Below are positions 1 through 9,353 of a DNA stretch of 64,000 bases, piece by piece. The stretch comes from Niveispirillum sp048066115 (lineage in GTDB: Bacteria > Pseudomonadota > Alphaproteobacteria > Azospirillales > Azospirillaceae). The position numbers and the translations under genes were made by a program. The notes under the pieces were generated by a model. That model had not been told where the DNA came from and ran no database searches. It saw nothing but the letters and a program-made list of their open reading frames with translations. Location of the stretch: contig NZ_JBLTYX010000001.1 in the NCBI RefSeq assembly GCF_048066115.1, positions 744,001-808,000 on the forward strand, given 5' to 3'. Numbering within the stretch: position 1 is the first letter of the stretch; every line of letters begins with the position of its first letter.

Positions 1-1
1 C

Positions 2-961
2 ATCTCCGGCTATGTGTTCGAACATTCCGACGTCGTCGTCGTGACCCTGTCCGACGGGGAATATCAGGGCCGCGGTGAAGGCGGCGGCGTGTTCTTCCTG
101 GGCGACGATGTCGCCCACATGACAAGCCAGCTCGCCGAAGCCAGCACCGCCATCGAGACCGGGGTGACGCGCAGGGAACTGCGCCATATCCTGCCGCCCG
201 GTGGTGCGCGCAATGCCGTGGATTGCGCCCTGTGGGAGTTGGAAGCGGCACGCAGCGGCCGGCCGGTCTGGGAACTGGCCGGGCTGGCGGCTCCCAAGGC
301 GCTGCGCACCACCTTCACGCTGGGCGCCGATACGCCTGAAGTGATGGCCCAGGGCGCGCGCAACTATGCCGATGCCAAGGCCATCAAGATCAAGCTGACC
401 GGTGACCTGGCCCTGGACATCGCCCGAGTCCGGGCGATCCGTGCGGCGCGGCCCGATGCCTGGCTCAGCGTCGATGGCAATCAGGGCTTCACGGCCGACC
501 AGCTGGACCCGCTGATCGCCGCCCTGCAGGCGGCCGGCGTCGCCCTGCTGGAACAGCCGCTGGCCCGCGACCGCGACGCCGACCTCGAAGGCTACCGTTC
601 CCCCATGCCCATCGCCGGGGATGAAAGCATCGTGTCGCTGTCCGACATCGCCGGCGCCGTCGGTCGTTTCAACGTCGTCACCATCAAGCTGGACAAGTGC
701 GGCGGCCTGACCGAGGGGCTGCTGATGGCGGCGGAGGCGAGGAAGCTGGGCCTGGGTGTCATGGTCGGCAACATGGTCGGCACCAGCCTGGCCATGGCCC
801 CCGCCTTCATCCTGGGCCAGCTTTGCGACATCGTCGATCTCGACTCACCGATCTTCCTGGCCCGCGACCGCACCCCAGGCGCCGTCTATCGCGATGGCGA
901 CATCCATGTCGGTGGAGAGGTTTGGGGCACGCGTGACGCAGCGGATCGGAAAAATCTTTGA
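2..961 (+). CDS. Dipeptide epimerase, enolase superfamily (5' end cut off)
   Basis: This is the C-terminal part of an enolase-superfamily enzyme. The reading frame is open to the window edge (codons from base 2), so the true start lies outside and the GTG at 14 is probably internal. Superfamily landmarks appear in order: the KIKL pair of lysines after the capping domain, the metal ligands in DGNQGF, EQPL and GDES, and the second catalytic lysine in KLDKCGGL. MVGNMVGTSLAMAPA and DLDSPIFLA resemble the L-Ala-D/L-Glu (dipeptide) epimerase branch more than mandelate racemase. Such enzymes epimerise the C-terminal residue of dipeptides, typically from peptidoglycan. The dipeptidase and D-aminopeptidase downstream support that role. 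Exact dipeptide specificity cannot be read from the sequence. The stop codon overlaps a candidate promoter for the next gene. Confidence 0.85.
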   Translation: MSGYVFEHSDVVVVTLSDGEYQGRGEGGGVFFLGDDVAHMTSQLAEASTAIETGVTRRELRHILPPGGARNAVDCALWELEAARSGRPVWELAGLAAPKALRTTFTLGADTPEVMAQGARNYADAKAIKIKLTGDLALDIARVRAIRAARPDAWLSVDGNQGFTADQLDPLIAALQAAGVALLEQPLARDRDADLEGYRSPMPIAGDESIVSLSDIAGAVGRFNVVTIKLDKCGGLTEGLLMAAEARKLGLGVMVGNMVGTSLAMAPAFILGQLCDIVDLDSPIFLARDRTPGAVYRDGDIHVGGEVWGTRDAADRKNL

Positions 962-992
962 CACATAGTGAAATTGGAAAATAATGTTCCAA
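958..992 (+). promoter_or_regulatory. Candidate sigma70 promoter with overlapping inverted repeat
   Basis: TTGACA (958-963) and TAATGT (982-987) are 18 bases apart and lie 70-100 bases upstream of the TonB receptor start. An inverted repeat TTGGAA-N7-TTCCAA (974-992) covers the -10 element, a position typical of a repressor operator. The -35 overlaps the epimerase stop codon, so the TonB-dipeptidase-aminopeptidase-MFS run may have its own promoter. No cognate regulator is visible in this window. Confidence 0.5.
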
Positions 993-1056
993 ATAGGATG
1001 ATGTCGACCCAAACAAGCCAAAAGGCGCGAAACCGGGTCAGAAACGGGAGAGTTTC

Positions 1057-3294
1057 ATGGGGATGCTTCGTAATACGCTGCTGCTGGCCACCGGTATGAT
1101 GGCCGTCACCGCACCGGTCCTGGCGCAAGGCCAGCCGACCGCATCCTCCGGCATCCTGCTGGAGGAGATCATCGTCACGGCCCAGAAGCGCCGGCAGACG
1201 CTGATCGATGTGCCGCAATCGGTGTCGGTGGTCACCGGCGCCACGCTGGAAAAGCAGCAGGCCAACACCATCCAGGATTACCTGCAGCTGGTGCCTGGCC
1301 TGCAACTGGCCCAGGACACGCCCGGCCAGGGCCGTCTGGTGATGCGCGGCGTCAATACCGGCGGCGTGGCATCGACCGTGTCGGTCTATATGGACGAGAC
1401 GCCGTTCGGCTCCTCCACCGCCCTGGCCAATGGCGCCATCCTGGCCGGCGATTTCGACACGTTCGACATCGCCCGGGTGGAGGTGCTGCGCGGACCCCAG
1501 GGCACGCTCTATGGCGCCAGCTCGCTGGGTGGTGTGCTGAAATACATCACCAACGAACCCGACACGGACGGGGTGGAAAGCCGTTCGCGGGTAGGTGTAG
1601 AGACCACGAAGGGCGGCGACCTGTCCTATTCCGGCAATACGCTGGTCAATATGCCGATGGGCCAGGATTTCGCCGTGCGCGCATCCGGCTATTACCGCAA
1701 GACCGGCGGCTTCATCGACAGTATCGGCACGGCCGGGTCGGACCGGGAAAACAACATCAATGACAGCCAGAGCTATGGCGGCCGGGTCTCGGCCCTCTAT
1801 GCCCCGGACAACGGCTTCTCGCTGCGGCTGACCGCCCTGTTGCAGGACATCAAGGCCGACGCGCCCAGCACGGTGGAGAGCGATCACGAAACCATCGCCA
1901 TGCTCTATGGCCGCCCCACCTTCTCGCAGTTCATCCCGTCCTTCCGCGATATAAAATACCGCGTCTATAACGGCACGGCCAAGTACGAGGCGGGGTTCGC
2001 CGATATCCTTTCCTCCACCAGCTTCTCCTCACAGAAGCAGGCCAGCCGCACCGACCTGACCCATAACCTGTCGGGCCTGATCAACGGCGTCTTCGGCACG
2101 CCCAACGAGATTTATCTGGGCCAGGACACCAATGTCGAAAAATTCACCCAGGAACTGCGCCTGACCTCGTCGGAGGCGGGGCCGTTCGAATGGCTGGTCG
2201 GCGGCTATTACGTGCATGAGAAGGCGTTGATCCGGCAGGGCTATTTCGCCGTGCAGCCCGGCACGCTGAACCCGGTCACCAGCCTGCCGCTGCTGGCCGA
2301 TGTGCAGTTGCCCTCCAAGTACGAGGAATTCGCCGGCTTCGCCAATGCCACCGTGCATCTGAACGAACAGGTCGACGTCGATTTCGGCGCCCGCTACAGC
2401 CATAACCGGCAATCGGCCAGCCAGACCACCGACGGCGTCCTGGCCGGTGGTGCGTCGGCATATCCCGACATCCGGTCGTCGGAAAACGTCTTCACCTTCT
2501 CCGCCGCCCCGAAATACAAGATTTCGGAGAATGCGTCGCTCTATGTCCGCGTCGCCAAGGGCTATCGCCCCGGCGGGCCCAACCCGCTGCCGCCGACGGC
2601 ACCGGCCGATGCGCTGCGCCAGTTCGACAGCGATACGCTGATCAGCTACGAAGCCGGCGCCAAGATGCAGTCGCCGGACGGCATGGTCAGCGCCGAACTG
2701 TCGGTCTTCCATCTGGACTGGCGCGACATCCAGCTGATCGCCGTGGTTGACGAGTATGGCATCAACATCAATGGCGGCAAGGCCAAGAGCAATGGTGCCG
2801 AAGGTACCGTGACCTTCCGACCCATGCGGGGCCTGGAACTGTCGGCCAACGCCGCCTATACCGACGCCAAGCTGCGTGACGACACCACACCGGTCATCGG
2901 CGGCCTGGACGGTGACCGCCTGCCCTTCACGCCGAAATTCACCGCGGCGCTGAATGGTGATTACAGCTGGGACCTGACGGGCGACATCACCGCGTCGGTG
3001 GGCGGGTCGGTACGTTTCCTGTCCAAGCAATATGGCAGCTACGACGCCGCCTATCGCACCGCCAACGGCCATCAGCGGCAGTTGCCGTCCTATGAGGTGA
3101 TCGACCTGCGGGCCGGGCTGGATTTCGGCAGTTTCGCGCTGGATGCCTATGCCAAGAATATCGGCAACAGCAAGGGCCGCACCTCCACCGGCTCACGCAT
3201 GGCCAATGGCGGGCCGGTCAATCCGGGCGGGGCGCTGGCCACCGGCATCATCCGTCCGCAAAGCTTCGGGCTGACCCTGTCGACAAGCTATTGA
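1057..3294 (+). CDS. TonB-dependent receptor
   Basis: This 745-residue outer-membrane receptor begins with a signal peptide (residues 1-23, ending PVLAQ). Near residue 37 is LEEIIVTAQKR, the conserved segment at the start of the plug domain in this receptor class. The plug contains RVEVLRGPQGTLYG and GGVLKYIT. The remainder is a C-terminal beta-barrel. The start follows GGGAGAG about 6 bases upstream. Its place between a dipeptide epimerase and two D-peptide hydrolases suggests that it imports peptides or peptidoglycan fragments, but receptor ligands cannot be predicted from sequence alone. A strong stem-loop separates it from the dipeptidase gene. Confidence 0.9.
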   Translation: MGMLRNTLLLATGMMAVTAPVLAQGQPTASSGILLEEIIVTAQKRRQTLIDVPQSVSVVTGATLEKQQANTIQDYLQLVPGLQLAQDTPGQGRLVMRGVNTGGVASTVSVYMDETPFGSSTALANGAILAGDFDTFDIARVEVLRGPQGTLYGASSLGGVLKYITNEPDTDGVESRSRVGVETTKGGDLSYSGNTLVNMPMGQDFAVRASGYYRKTGGFIDSIGTAGSDRENNINDSQSYGGRVSALYAPDNGFSLRLTALLQDIKADAPSTVESDHETIAMLYGRPTFSQFIPSFRDIKYRVYNGTAKYEAGFADILSSTSFSSQKQASRTDLTHNLSGLINGVFGTPNEIYLGQDTNVEKFTQELRLTSSEAGPFEWLVGGYYVHEKALIRQGYFAVQPGTLNPVTSLPLLADVQLPSKYEEFAGFANATVHLNEQVDVDFGARYSHNRQSASQTTDGVLAGGASAYPDIRSSENVFTFSAAPKYKISENASLYVRVAKGYRPGGPNPLPPTAPADALRQFDSDTLISYEAGAKMQSPDGMVSAELSVFHLDWRDIQLIAVVDEYGININGGKAKSNGAEGTVTFRPMRGLELSANAAYTDAKLRDDTTPVIGGLDGDRLPFTPKFTAALNGDYSWDLTGDITASVGGSVRFLSKQYGSYDAAYRTANGHQRQLPSYEVIDLRAGLDFGSFALDAYAKNIGNSKGRTSTGSRMANGGPVNPGGALATGIIRPQSFGLTLSTSY

Positions 3295-3306
3295 CGTAGG
3301 CGCGGC

Positions 3307-3337
3307 GGATGGCGGTCCTTAACCAGGATCGCCATCC
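3307..3337 (+). repeat. Intercistronic stem-loop after the TonB receptor
   Basis: GGATGGCG and CGCCATCC form an 8-base stem that continues inward through TCCT/AGGA around a TTAACC loop. Outer GCGGC/GCCGC bases may extend it. No T-run follows, so it is more likely an mRNA-stabilising or processing element than a terminator. Confidence 0.55.
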
Positions 3338-3354
3338 ACGCCGCAGGAGACAGC

Positions 3355-4458
3355 ATGCCCGACGCCACCGACCTCCATCGCCGCCTGCTGACGCTGGATG
3401 CCCATCTCGACACGCCCATCCATTTCGCACGGCCGGGCTGGCATTTCGATGAGCGGCATGAACTGGCCGATGATGTCGCCCAGCTGGATATGCCGCGTAT
3501 GGAAGGCAACCTGTCCGGCGGCTTCTTCGTCATCTATACGGCGCAAGGACCGTTGACGGACGAGGCCTATGCGGCGGCCCTGGCATCGGCCCGCCGCCGG
3601 TCGCGGGAGATCGACGAGACGCTGGCCCGCTTCGCCGACCGGATCGGGCCGGCCACCACAGTTGCCGATGCCACGCGCCTGCATGGTGAAGGCCGGATGG
3701 TGGCGTTCCGCAGCATCGAGAATTGCTACCCGATCGGCGAGGATCTGGGCCTGCTGGCGGAATTCCACGGCCATGGCGTGCGCATGGCCGGACCGGTGCA
3801 TGTGCGCACCAACCAGCTGGCCGACAGTTCCACCGACATGCCCCGCTGGAACGGGTTGAGCCCCTTGGGCGAGGCCTGGGTGGCGGAGATGAACCGGCTG
3901 GGCATGGTGATCGATGCCAGCCACGCATCGGACGCCGCCTTCGACCGGATGCTGGAACTGTCCAAGGCGCCCCTGGTCCTGTCCCATTCCGGCACGCGCG
4001 GTTTCTACGATCATCCGCGCAACCTGGATGATGACCGCATCCGGGCGCTGGCGGCCAGGGGCGGGGTCATCGGCTTCACCACCATCTATCTGTCCGCCAT
4101 GCACATGTCGGCGGAACGGGCCGGCCTGTTCCGCACCATGGGCCATATCGGCGACCTGTCGGTATCCGAACAGCTGGACCTGGCCCGGCGCTGGAACGCG
4201 CTGGACGCCACCGCGCCGATGTGGCGGGCGGATTTCGAGGATTACATGAAGGCCCTGCTGCACACGATCCGCGTGGCCGGTATCGACCATGTCTGTTTTG
4301 GTGCCGATTGGGACGGTGGCGGCGGGGTCGAGGGTTTCCGCGACGTGACCGCCCTGCCCCGCGTCACCGAACGGCTTCTGGCCGCCGGCTTCGACGAGGC
4401 GGATCTGGAGAAGCTGTGGAGCGGCAATCTGTTGCGCGTTCTGGCAGAAGCCGGCTGA
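3355..4458 (+). CDS. Membrane dipeptidase-type zinc peptidase (M19)
   Basis: This 367-residue protein belongs to peptidase family M19 (renal/microsomal dipeptidase), which cleaves dipeptides and often accepts a D-residue at the C-terminus. The metal-binding pattern is present: DAHLD near residue 16, the bridging glutamate in FRSIEN, and histidines in DASHAS and LSHSGTR. GADWDGG near the C-terminus is also typical. No signal peptide is seen, so it should act in the cytoplasm. AGGAGA lies about 7 bases before the ATG. It is followed 31 bases later by the D-aminopeptidase gene, matching a peptide-breakdown operon. Confidence 0.9.
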   Translation: MPDATDLHRRLLTLDAHLDTPIHFARPGWHFDERHELADDVAQLDMPRMEGNLSGGFFVIYTAQGPLTDEAYAAALASARRRSREIDETLARFADRIGPATTVADATRLHGEGRMVAFRSIENCYPIGEDLGLLAEFHGHGVRMAGPVHVRTNQLADSSTDMPRWNGLSPLGEAWVAEMNRLGMVIDASHASDAAFDRMLELSKAPLVLSHSGTRGFYDHPRNLDDDRIRALAARGGVIGFTTIYLSAMHMSAERAGLFRTMGHIGDLSVSEQLDLARRWNALDATAPMWRADFEDYMKALLHTIRVAGIDHVCFGADWDGGGGVEGFRDVTALPRVTERLLAAGFDEADLEKLWSGNLLRVLAEAG

Positions 4459-4489
4459 CGGCGCTTTCGACAAAGATACGGAGAGACAG

Positions 4490-6043
4490 ATGACAGTCCA
4501 GGCCCGGATCGAGCCTGCGGCGCTCGACGCGCTTCTGGCCCCCTATGACACCACCAACGCGCCGGGTTTCGCCGTGGGCGTGGCGCTGCAGGGCAGGCCC
4601 GTTTATCGGCGCGGTGTCGGCATGGCCAGCATCGAACTGCCGGTCACCCTGTCGCCCGGCATCCGCATGCGCATCGGGTCCACCAGCAAGCATTTCTGCG
4701 TGCTGGCCGTCATGCTGCTGGCGGAGGAAGGCAAGCTGTCCATCGATGACAGCGTGCGCCGCCACCTGCCGGAACTGCCGGCCTGGGCCGACATCATGAC
4801 CGTGCGCCAGCTGATGGCCCATACCAGCGGCATGCGCGACAGCCTGGACCTGCTGCTGCACAGTGCCGGTCCAGGCATGGTGACGCCGGCCGATTTCCAG
4901 CTGCGGATGCTGGCGGCCCTGGACAGCGTCAATTTCGTGCCCGGCGCCAGCTGGAGCTATAATAATGGTGGCTATATCCTGCTGGCCGAAATCGTGACGC
5001 GGCTGGGTGGGCAGGAGTTCGGTGCCTTCCTGCGCGAGCGCATCTTCGAACCGGTGGGCATGCATGACACGATGGTGCGGGCGCTGGACACCGACCTAGT
5101 GCCCAACAGCGCCACTCTGCATGTGCCCAGCCCCACCGGCGGCTATGTGCGCGGCGTGTTCGGCTCCCCCATCGGCGGGGAGGGCGGCATCGTCTCCACC
5201 GTCAATGACATGCTGCTCTGGCTGAAGCATATGAGCGCGCCGGTGGTCGGCAGTGCGGCCACATGGGCGGCGATGCGCACCCCGCACGCCACCCATGGCT
5301 ACGGCCTGGGTCTCAGCATGACCAAGCATCGCGGGCTGGACACCGTGCACCATGCCGGTGCGGTCGTCGGCGGTTCCAGCCAGATGATCAAGGTGCTGGG
5401 GCCTGAGCTGGATATCATCATCATGTCCAACGGCCGCAACAGCCTGGAACTGTACAAGCTGATCGACGACATCATCGACCGCTGCCTGCCTGGATTGCCA
5501 CCCCTGCCGGAGGATTTTGCCGCCAAACCCGTGGCCGGCGATTATTACAACCGCGACACCGGCCGCAAGCTGACCCTGGTGGCGCATGAGGGCAGGCAGG
5601 CCATCCGCCTGGGCGGCATGACCCTGCCGGCCAAACGTGACGATCAGGGCTGGCTGAGCATGCCCATCGTGCCCACCGACATGCGCCTGCGCCCGGCAAG
5701 CGACGGGGCGTCGCTGGAACTGACGGAGTTCGGGCAGCAGGAGCTGCTGCTGCGTGTCACCCCAACCGAAGGGCAGGATGCCGCCACGATCCTGGGCGAG
5801 TATGACAGCGCCGCCGCTGGCATCACCGCCAGCATCGCCCGGAACGGGGAAGAGGCGCCGCGCCTGACCCTGCGCAATGAAGTCGGGTCCTTCATCTACA
5901 ACCTCACCCCTGTGGCACCCGATCTTTGGGAAGCGCGCGGCGCGGGACCACTGCCATTGGCCGCCACCCTGGAATTCGCCGGCAACGGCTTCCTTCTCAC
6001 CACCGGCCGCACCCAGCGCCTGGGCTTCGAGCGCCGCACATGA
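4490..6043 (+). CDS. D-aminopeptidase-like serine hydrolase (DAP/penicillin-recognising family)
   Basis: This 517-residue beta-lactamase-fold hydrolase carries the three penicillin-recognising motifs: S64-T-S-K67, Y157-N-N159 and H288-A-G290. Length and motif spacing closely match Ochrobactrum anthropi D-aminopeptidase (about 520 residues with the same HxG third motif), which releases N-terminal D-amino acids. The region after about residue 330 would be the two C-terminal beta-barrel domains of that enzyme. No signal peptide is visible, so it is probably cytosolic. The start follows GGAGAGAC. Its stop overlaps the MFS start by four bases (ATGA), implying translational coupling. A generic esterase or beta-lactamase activity is the main alternative. 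Confidence 0.85.
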   Translation: MTVQARIEPAALDALLAPYDTTNAPGFAVGVALQGRPVYRRGVGMASIELPVTLSPGIRMRIGSTSKHFCVLAVMLLAEEGKLSIDDSVRRHLPELPAWADIMTVRQLMAHTSGMRDSLDLLLHSAGPGMVTPADFQLRMLAALDSVNFVPGASWSYNNGGYILLAEIVTRLGGQEFGAFLRERIFEPVGMHDTMVRALDTDLVPNSATLHVPSPTGGYVRGVFGSPIGGEGGIVSTVNDMLLWLKHMSAPVVGSAATWAAMRTPHATHGYGLGLSMTKHRGLDTVHHAGAVVGGSSQMIKVLGPELDIIIMSNGRNSLELYKLIDDIIDRCLPGLPPLPEDFAAKPVAGDYYNRDTGRKLTLVAHEGRQAIRLGGMTLPAKRDDQGWLSMPIVPTDMRLRPASDGASLELTEFGQQELLLRVTPTEGQDAATILGEYDSAAAGITASIARNGEEAPRLTLRNEVGSFIYNLTPVAPDLWEARGAGPLPLAATLEFAGNGFLLTTGRTQRLGFERRT

Positions 6044-7326
6044 GCCATCCCGGTTTCCCCTCCCCGGCGCGGGCCCGCTATGCCCTGCTGGCCCTGTCGA
6101 TCCTGGGCTTCTTCTTGTCCATGGACATCACACTGACCACGCTGCTGATCGAGCCGATGAAGCGTGACATGTCCCTGACCGACCTGCAGGTCGGGCTGTT
6201 GCAGGGCACAGCCTTCGGACTGGCGCTGGGCATCGCGTCGATCCCCAGTGGCCGGCTGATCGACCGGAAGATCCGCACGCGGCTGCTGTTCTGGGGCCTG
6301 GTGTCCTGGATCATCGCCATGGTCATCACCGCCCTGGCGCCCAACTTCCTGTCGCTGGTGGTGGGCCGCGTCATCCTGGGCGCCAATGCCGCCCTGCTGG
6401 TGCCCGCCGCCTTTTCCCTGGCCGCCGATCTTTATCCGCCGGACCGGCGGGCGGTGGCGACCAGCCTGCTGGTGGTGGGCCAGGCCGCCGGCCAGGGCAT
6501 CGGCATCCTGGCCGGCGGCCTGGCTTTCGATGCGCTGACCCGCTGGCATGGTGCCGATCCCGGCCTGCTGTCCGGGCTGCCGCCCTGGCGCCTGCTCTAT
6601 CTGGCCGCCGCCATGCTGGGCGGGGTCATCCTGCTGATGCTGGCCCCGGTGCGTGAGCCGGCGCGCCAGGAACAGCATGACCAGAGCGGCAAGACGTCGG
6701 TGGCGCTCAGGGAGCTGTGGCAATATCGCGGCTTCCTGCTACCGCTGATCATCGCCTTGCTGCTGAGCCAGGTGACGATCCAGGCGGCATCGGTCTGGGC
6801 CACACCCATGCTGATCCGCAATTACCACCTGACGCCCGGACAGTTCGCCGGCTGGTTGAGTGCCGTGCTGCTGGTCGGCGGCATTGCCGGGGCCGGCGGT
6901 AGCGGCTGGCTGGGCAAGCTGGGCCAGCGCCATGGCGGGCGGGCCGGGGTGCTGGTGCCGGCCGTGGTGGCGGCCCTGGCAATAGCACCCTTGTCGCTGT
7001 TCGGCATGGCGCCGGGCGTGCCGATATTCGCGGCGATGCTGACGGCGCATATCTTCGCGGGTGCCGTCGTGGCGACATTGGGCGTCATCGCCATCACGCT
7101 GAACATCCCGAACGAGGTGCGGGGACTGGCACTGGGCACCAACACCCTGCTGACGGCGATCTTCGCCAGTGCCACGGCCCCGCCGCTGATCGCCCTGGTC
7201 AGTTCCACGCTGGGCGGCGAGAGCCGGCTGGGCATCGCCGTCGCCGTCCTGTGCGCGCCCTGCGCCATCGGTGCCGCCCTGTCCTTTTACCAGTCGATCC
7301 GGTTCTTCCGGCGTGCCGGCGCGTGA
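6040..7326 (+). CDS. MFS transporter
   Basis: This is a 428-residue major-facilitator carrier with about twelve hydrophobic segments and the inter-helix motif GRLIDRKIRTR after the second segment. I chose the ATG at 6040 because it forms an ATGA overlap with the D-aminopeptidase gene. The frame stays open upstream inside that gene but has no reason to start there. It is the last gene of the D-peptide cluster and probably moves peptides or amino acids across the inner membrane; direction and substrate are unknown. It converges with virB11 with no intergenic space. Confidence 0.88.
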   Translation: MSHPGFPSPARARYALLALSILGFFLSMDITLTTLLIEPMKRDMSLTDLQVGLLQGTAFGLALGIASIPSGRLIDRKIRTRLLFWGLVSWIIAMVITALAPNFLSLVVGRVILGANAALLVPAAFSLAADLYPPDRRAVATSLLVVGQAAGQGIGILAGGLAFDALTRWHGADPGLLSGLPPWRLLYLAAAMLGGVILLMLAPVREPARQEQHDQSGKTSVALRELWQYRGFLLPLIIALLLSQVTIQAASVWATPMLIRNYHLTPGQFAGWLSAVLLVGGIAGAGGSGWLGKLGQRHGGRAGVLVPAVVAALAIAPLSLFGMAPGVPIFAAMLTAHIFAGAVVATLGVIAITLNIPNEVRGLALGTNTLLTAIFASATAPPLIALVSSTLGGESRLGIAVAVLCAPCAIGAALSFYQSIRFFRRAGA

Positions 7327-8286
7327 TCAGCCTGTTTCCCAGATGCCGCTGATCCCGCGCACGCCGTCGCGCCGGTCCAGTTGCACGATCACATCCACGA
7401 CGCTGCGCGCATAGGCGATCGTGTCCTGGACCGACAGGTTGAACCCGGCCTGCATCACCATCAGGGCCAACTGCTGCAGGGCGCCCTGCGGGCTGTTGGC
7501 GTGGATGGTGCTGACGGAGCCGGGATGGCCGGTATTGACGGCGCGCAGGAAGCTCACCGCCTCCTCCCCGCGCAATTCGCCCAGCACGATCCGGTCGGGC
7601 CGCAGGCGCAATGATGCCTGCAACAGGTCGTTGGCGGTTACCCGCGCCTCCCCCATCTCCCCCTTAACCGCGACAAGGCCCAGGGCGTTGGGGGTGGACA
7701 GGGTGATCTCCGGCGTATCCTCCACCACCACCAGCCGCTCCTGCTCCGGCATCTGGCGCAGCAGCGCGTTCAGGAACGTGGTCTTGCCGGTGGAGGTGCC
7801 GCCGCTGACCAGGATGGTGCGCCGCGCCTTGATGGCGGCGGCCAGATAGGATGCCGGGTCCTGCATCGGGTCCCGCCCCCGCCAGCCATCATCCGTGACA
7901 GGGGGCAATGCCGCATAGGCCGACAGCGGCACATCGACCAGCCGGTGGCGGCGGATGGCCATGGCCCAATGGCCACGCGTGGCGGATGGAGCCACAAACT
8001 GCACCCGCGCCCCGTCGGGCAGGCGGCCGGACAGCAGCGGCTGGTTGCGGTTGATCCCCTGGTTCGACAGGCGCGCCGCCTGTTCGGCCAGACGGCGCAG
8101 CAACTGGTCGTCGATGCGGCTGTCCAGGTGGCGGAGCATGCCCTCACCGGCCCGTTCGGCCCAGACCTCCCCCGGCCGGTTCACCATGATCTCCGTCACC
8201 AGCCTGTCGTCCAGGAACGGGTGGAACGGGGCCAGATATTCAGCCAGATAGACGGCATCGTTCAGGATGGCGACGCTAGCATTCAT
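7327..8286 (-). CDS. virB11: VirB11-like type IV secretion ATPase
   Basis: This 319-residue hexameric-type traffic ATPase has Walker A GGTSTGKTT (residues 162-170), the Asp-box region LVVVEDTPEI, RLRPDRIVLGELRGEEA and the His-box TGHPGSVSTIHAN. These are hallmarks of the VirB11/TrbB family, which powers pilus assembly and substrate transfer at the inner membrane. It is the last gene of the operon and its ATG overlaps the virB10 stop by four bases. The N-terminal domain is complete. The downstream neighbour is convergent. Confidence 0.93.
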   Translation of the reverse strand: MNASVAILNDAVYLAEYLAPFHPFLDDRLVTEIMVNRPGEVWAERAGEGMLRHLDSRIDDQLLRRLAEQAARLSNQGINRNQPLLSGRLPDGARVQFVAPSATRGHWAMAIRRHRLVDVPLSAYAALPPVTDDGWRGRDPMQDPASYLAAAIKARRTILVSGGTSTGKTTFLNALLRQMPEQERLVVVEDTPEITLSTPNALGLVAVKGEMGEARVTANDLLQASLRLRPDRIVLGELRGEEAVSFLRAVNTGHPGSVSTIHANSPQGALQQLALMVMQAGFNLSVQDTIAYARSVVDVIVQLDRRDGVRGISGIWETG

Positions 8287-9353
8287 GACCGCCCCCCGTC
8301 ATTGGCGACCAGGGAGAAATCCAGGTCGCGGGCCACGAAGACGCGGATCGGCTGGCCCTGGTCGACGCGGATGGTGGGCGGGATCTGGCTGTCGCGCTGA
8401 GCCGCCACGCCGGCGGCCGATTGCGATCCCGACAGGACCAGGGCGGCATTGCCGATGGCCGACAAGGCCCCCACCACCGACAGCAGGGTGGCCGACCCGA
8501 ACCGTTCCACGAAATGCGTGTCCACATCGCCCGACAGGCCGGATTTGCCATCCTGGCTGATGGCGGGCGATGCCAGGGCCACCGACACGCCATCGGGCCG
8601 GATCAGCCGCGTCCACAGCACATAGACCCGTTTCTGCCCCGCCTGCAGCCCGGACTTGTACTGTCCGATCAGGCGGGAACTGCGCGGCACCAGTACGCGC
8701 GTCCCGTCGAAGGAGCGCACATCCTGGCTGACCACGGCACGGACGAAGCCGGGCAGGTCGCTGTCGATGGCGGTTTCCAGCACGGCCGGGATCAAGGCAC
8801 CCTGCGCGACCGTGGTCGAGGGCGCGATGGCATGGACGGCACTGGCCGTATCCACCCCGCCATTGCCGACGCGCAGGGCGAACGCCTCGTTGTCGGACAG
8901 GCTGGCGGGGGCGGCTGGGCCTGGGCTGCTCGTGGCCGGAACCGCCGGGGCTGTCGCAGGTGCGGGGGCGCTGGCGGGGGCCGGAACCGACATGTCGAAG
9001 ACCATGACCGGGGCCGACAGGCGCTGCGGGTCAAGCGTGCGCATCGCCTGCGGCACGGGCGGCGCTGGTGTCGCCGCCACCGGCACCGGGGCCGGGATCG
9101 GGGCCACTTGTGCCGGCGGCGGGACGGGTGGGGCGGCGGCCGGGGCCACCGGCTGGCGCGACTGGTTCAATCCCCAGAAGGTCAGGCCGCCCAGCGCCAG
9201 GACGCAGACCATGCCGGTGGCAAGGCCCAGCCCGCCGCCGCGCCAGTCGGCGACAGTGGGATATTGGGGACGGCCGGCCAGGACCAGGGCACCGGCCGAC
9301 ATGGACAGGCGCGGATCGTCGCCGATGCGAACGGGGTCGGTGATCGTACGCAT
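8283..9353 (-). CDS. virB10: VirB10-like T4SS core-channel protein
   Basis: The protein is 356 residues if started at the ATG at 9353, which overlaps the virB9 stop (TGATG). An upstream in-frame extension exists but lies inside virB9. A short cytoplasmic N-terminus precedes one membrane helix (about residues 33-50). A proline/alanine-rich periplasmic linker follows (about 55-150), then the C-terminal TrbI/VirB10 barrel domain with VVSQDVRSFDGTRVLVPRGS-like and LSVVGAL segments. VirB10 spans both membranes and gates the channel. The organisation is normal for the family. Confidence 0.93.
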   Translation of the reverse strand: MRTITDPVRIGDDPRLSMSAGALVLAGRPQYPTVADWRGGGLGLATGMVCVLALGGLTFWGLNQSRQPVAPAAAPPVPPPAQVAPIPAPVPVAATPAPPVPQAMRTLDPQRLSAPVMVFDMSVPAPASAPAPATAPAVPATSSPGPAAPASLSDNEAFALRVGNGGVDTASAVHAIAPSTTVAQGALIPAVLETAIDSDLPGFVRAVVSQDVRSFDGTRVLVPRSSRLIGQYKSGLQAGQKRVYVLWTRLIRPDGVSVALASPAISQDGKSGLSGDVDTHFVERFGSATLLSVVGALSAIGNAALVLSGSQSAAGVAAQRDSQIPPTIRVDQGQPIRVFVARDLDFSLVANDGGRS

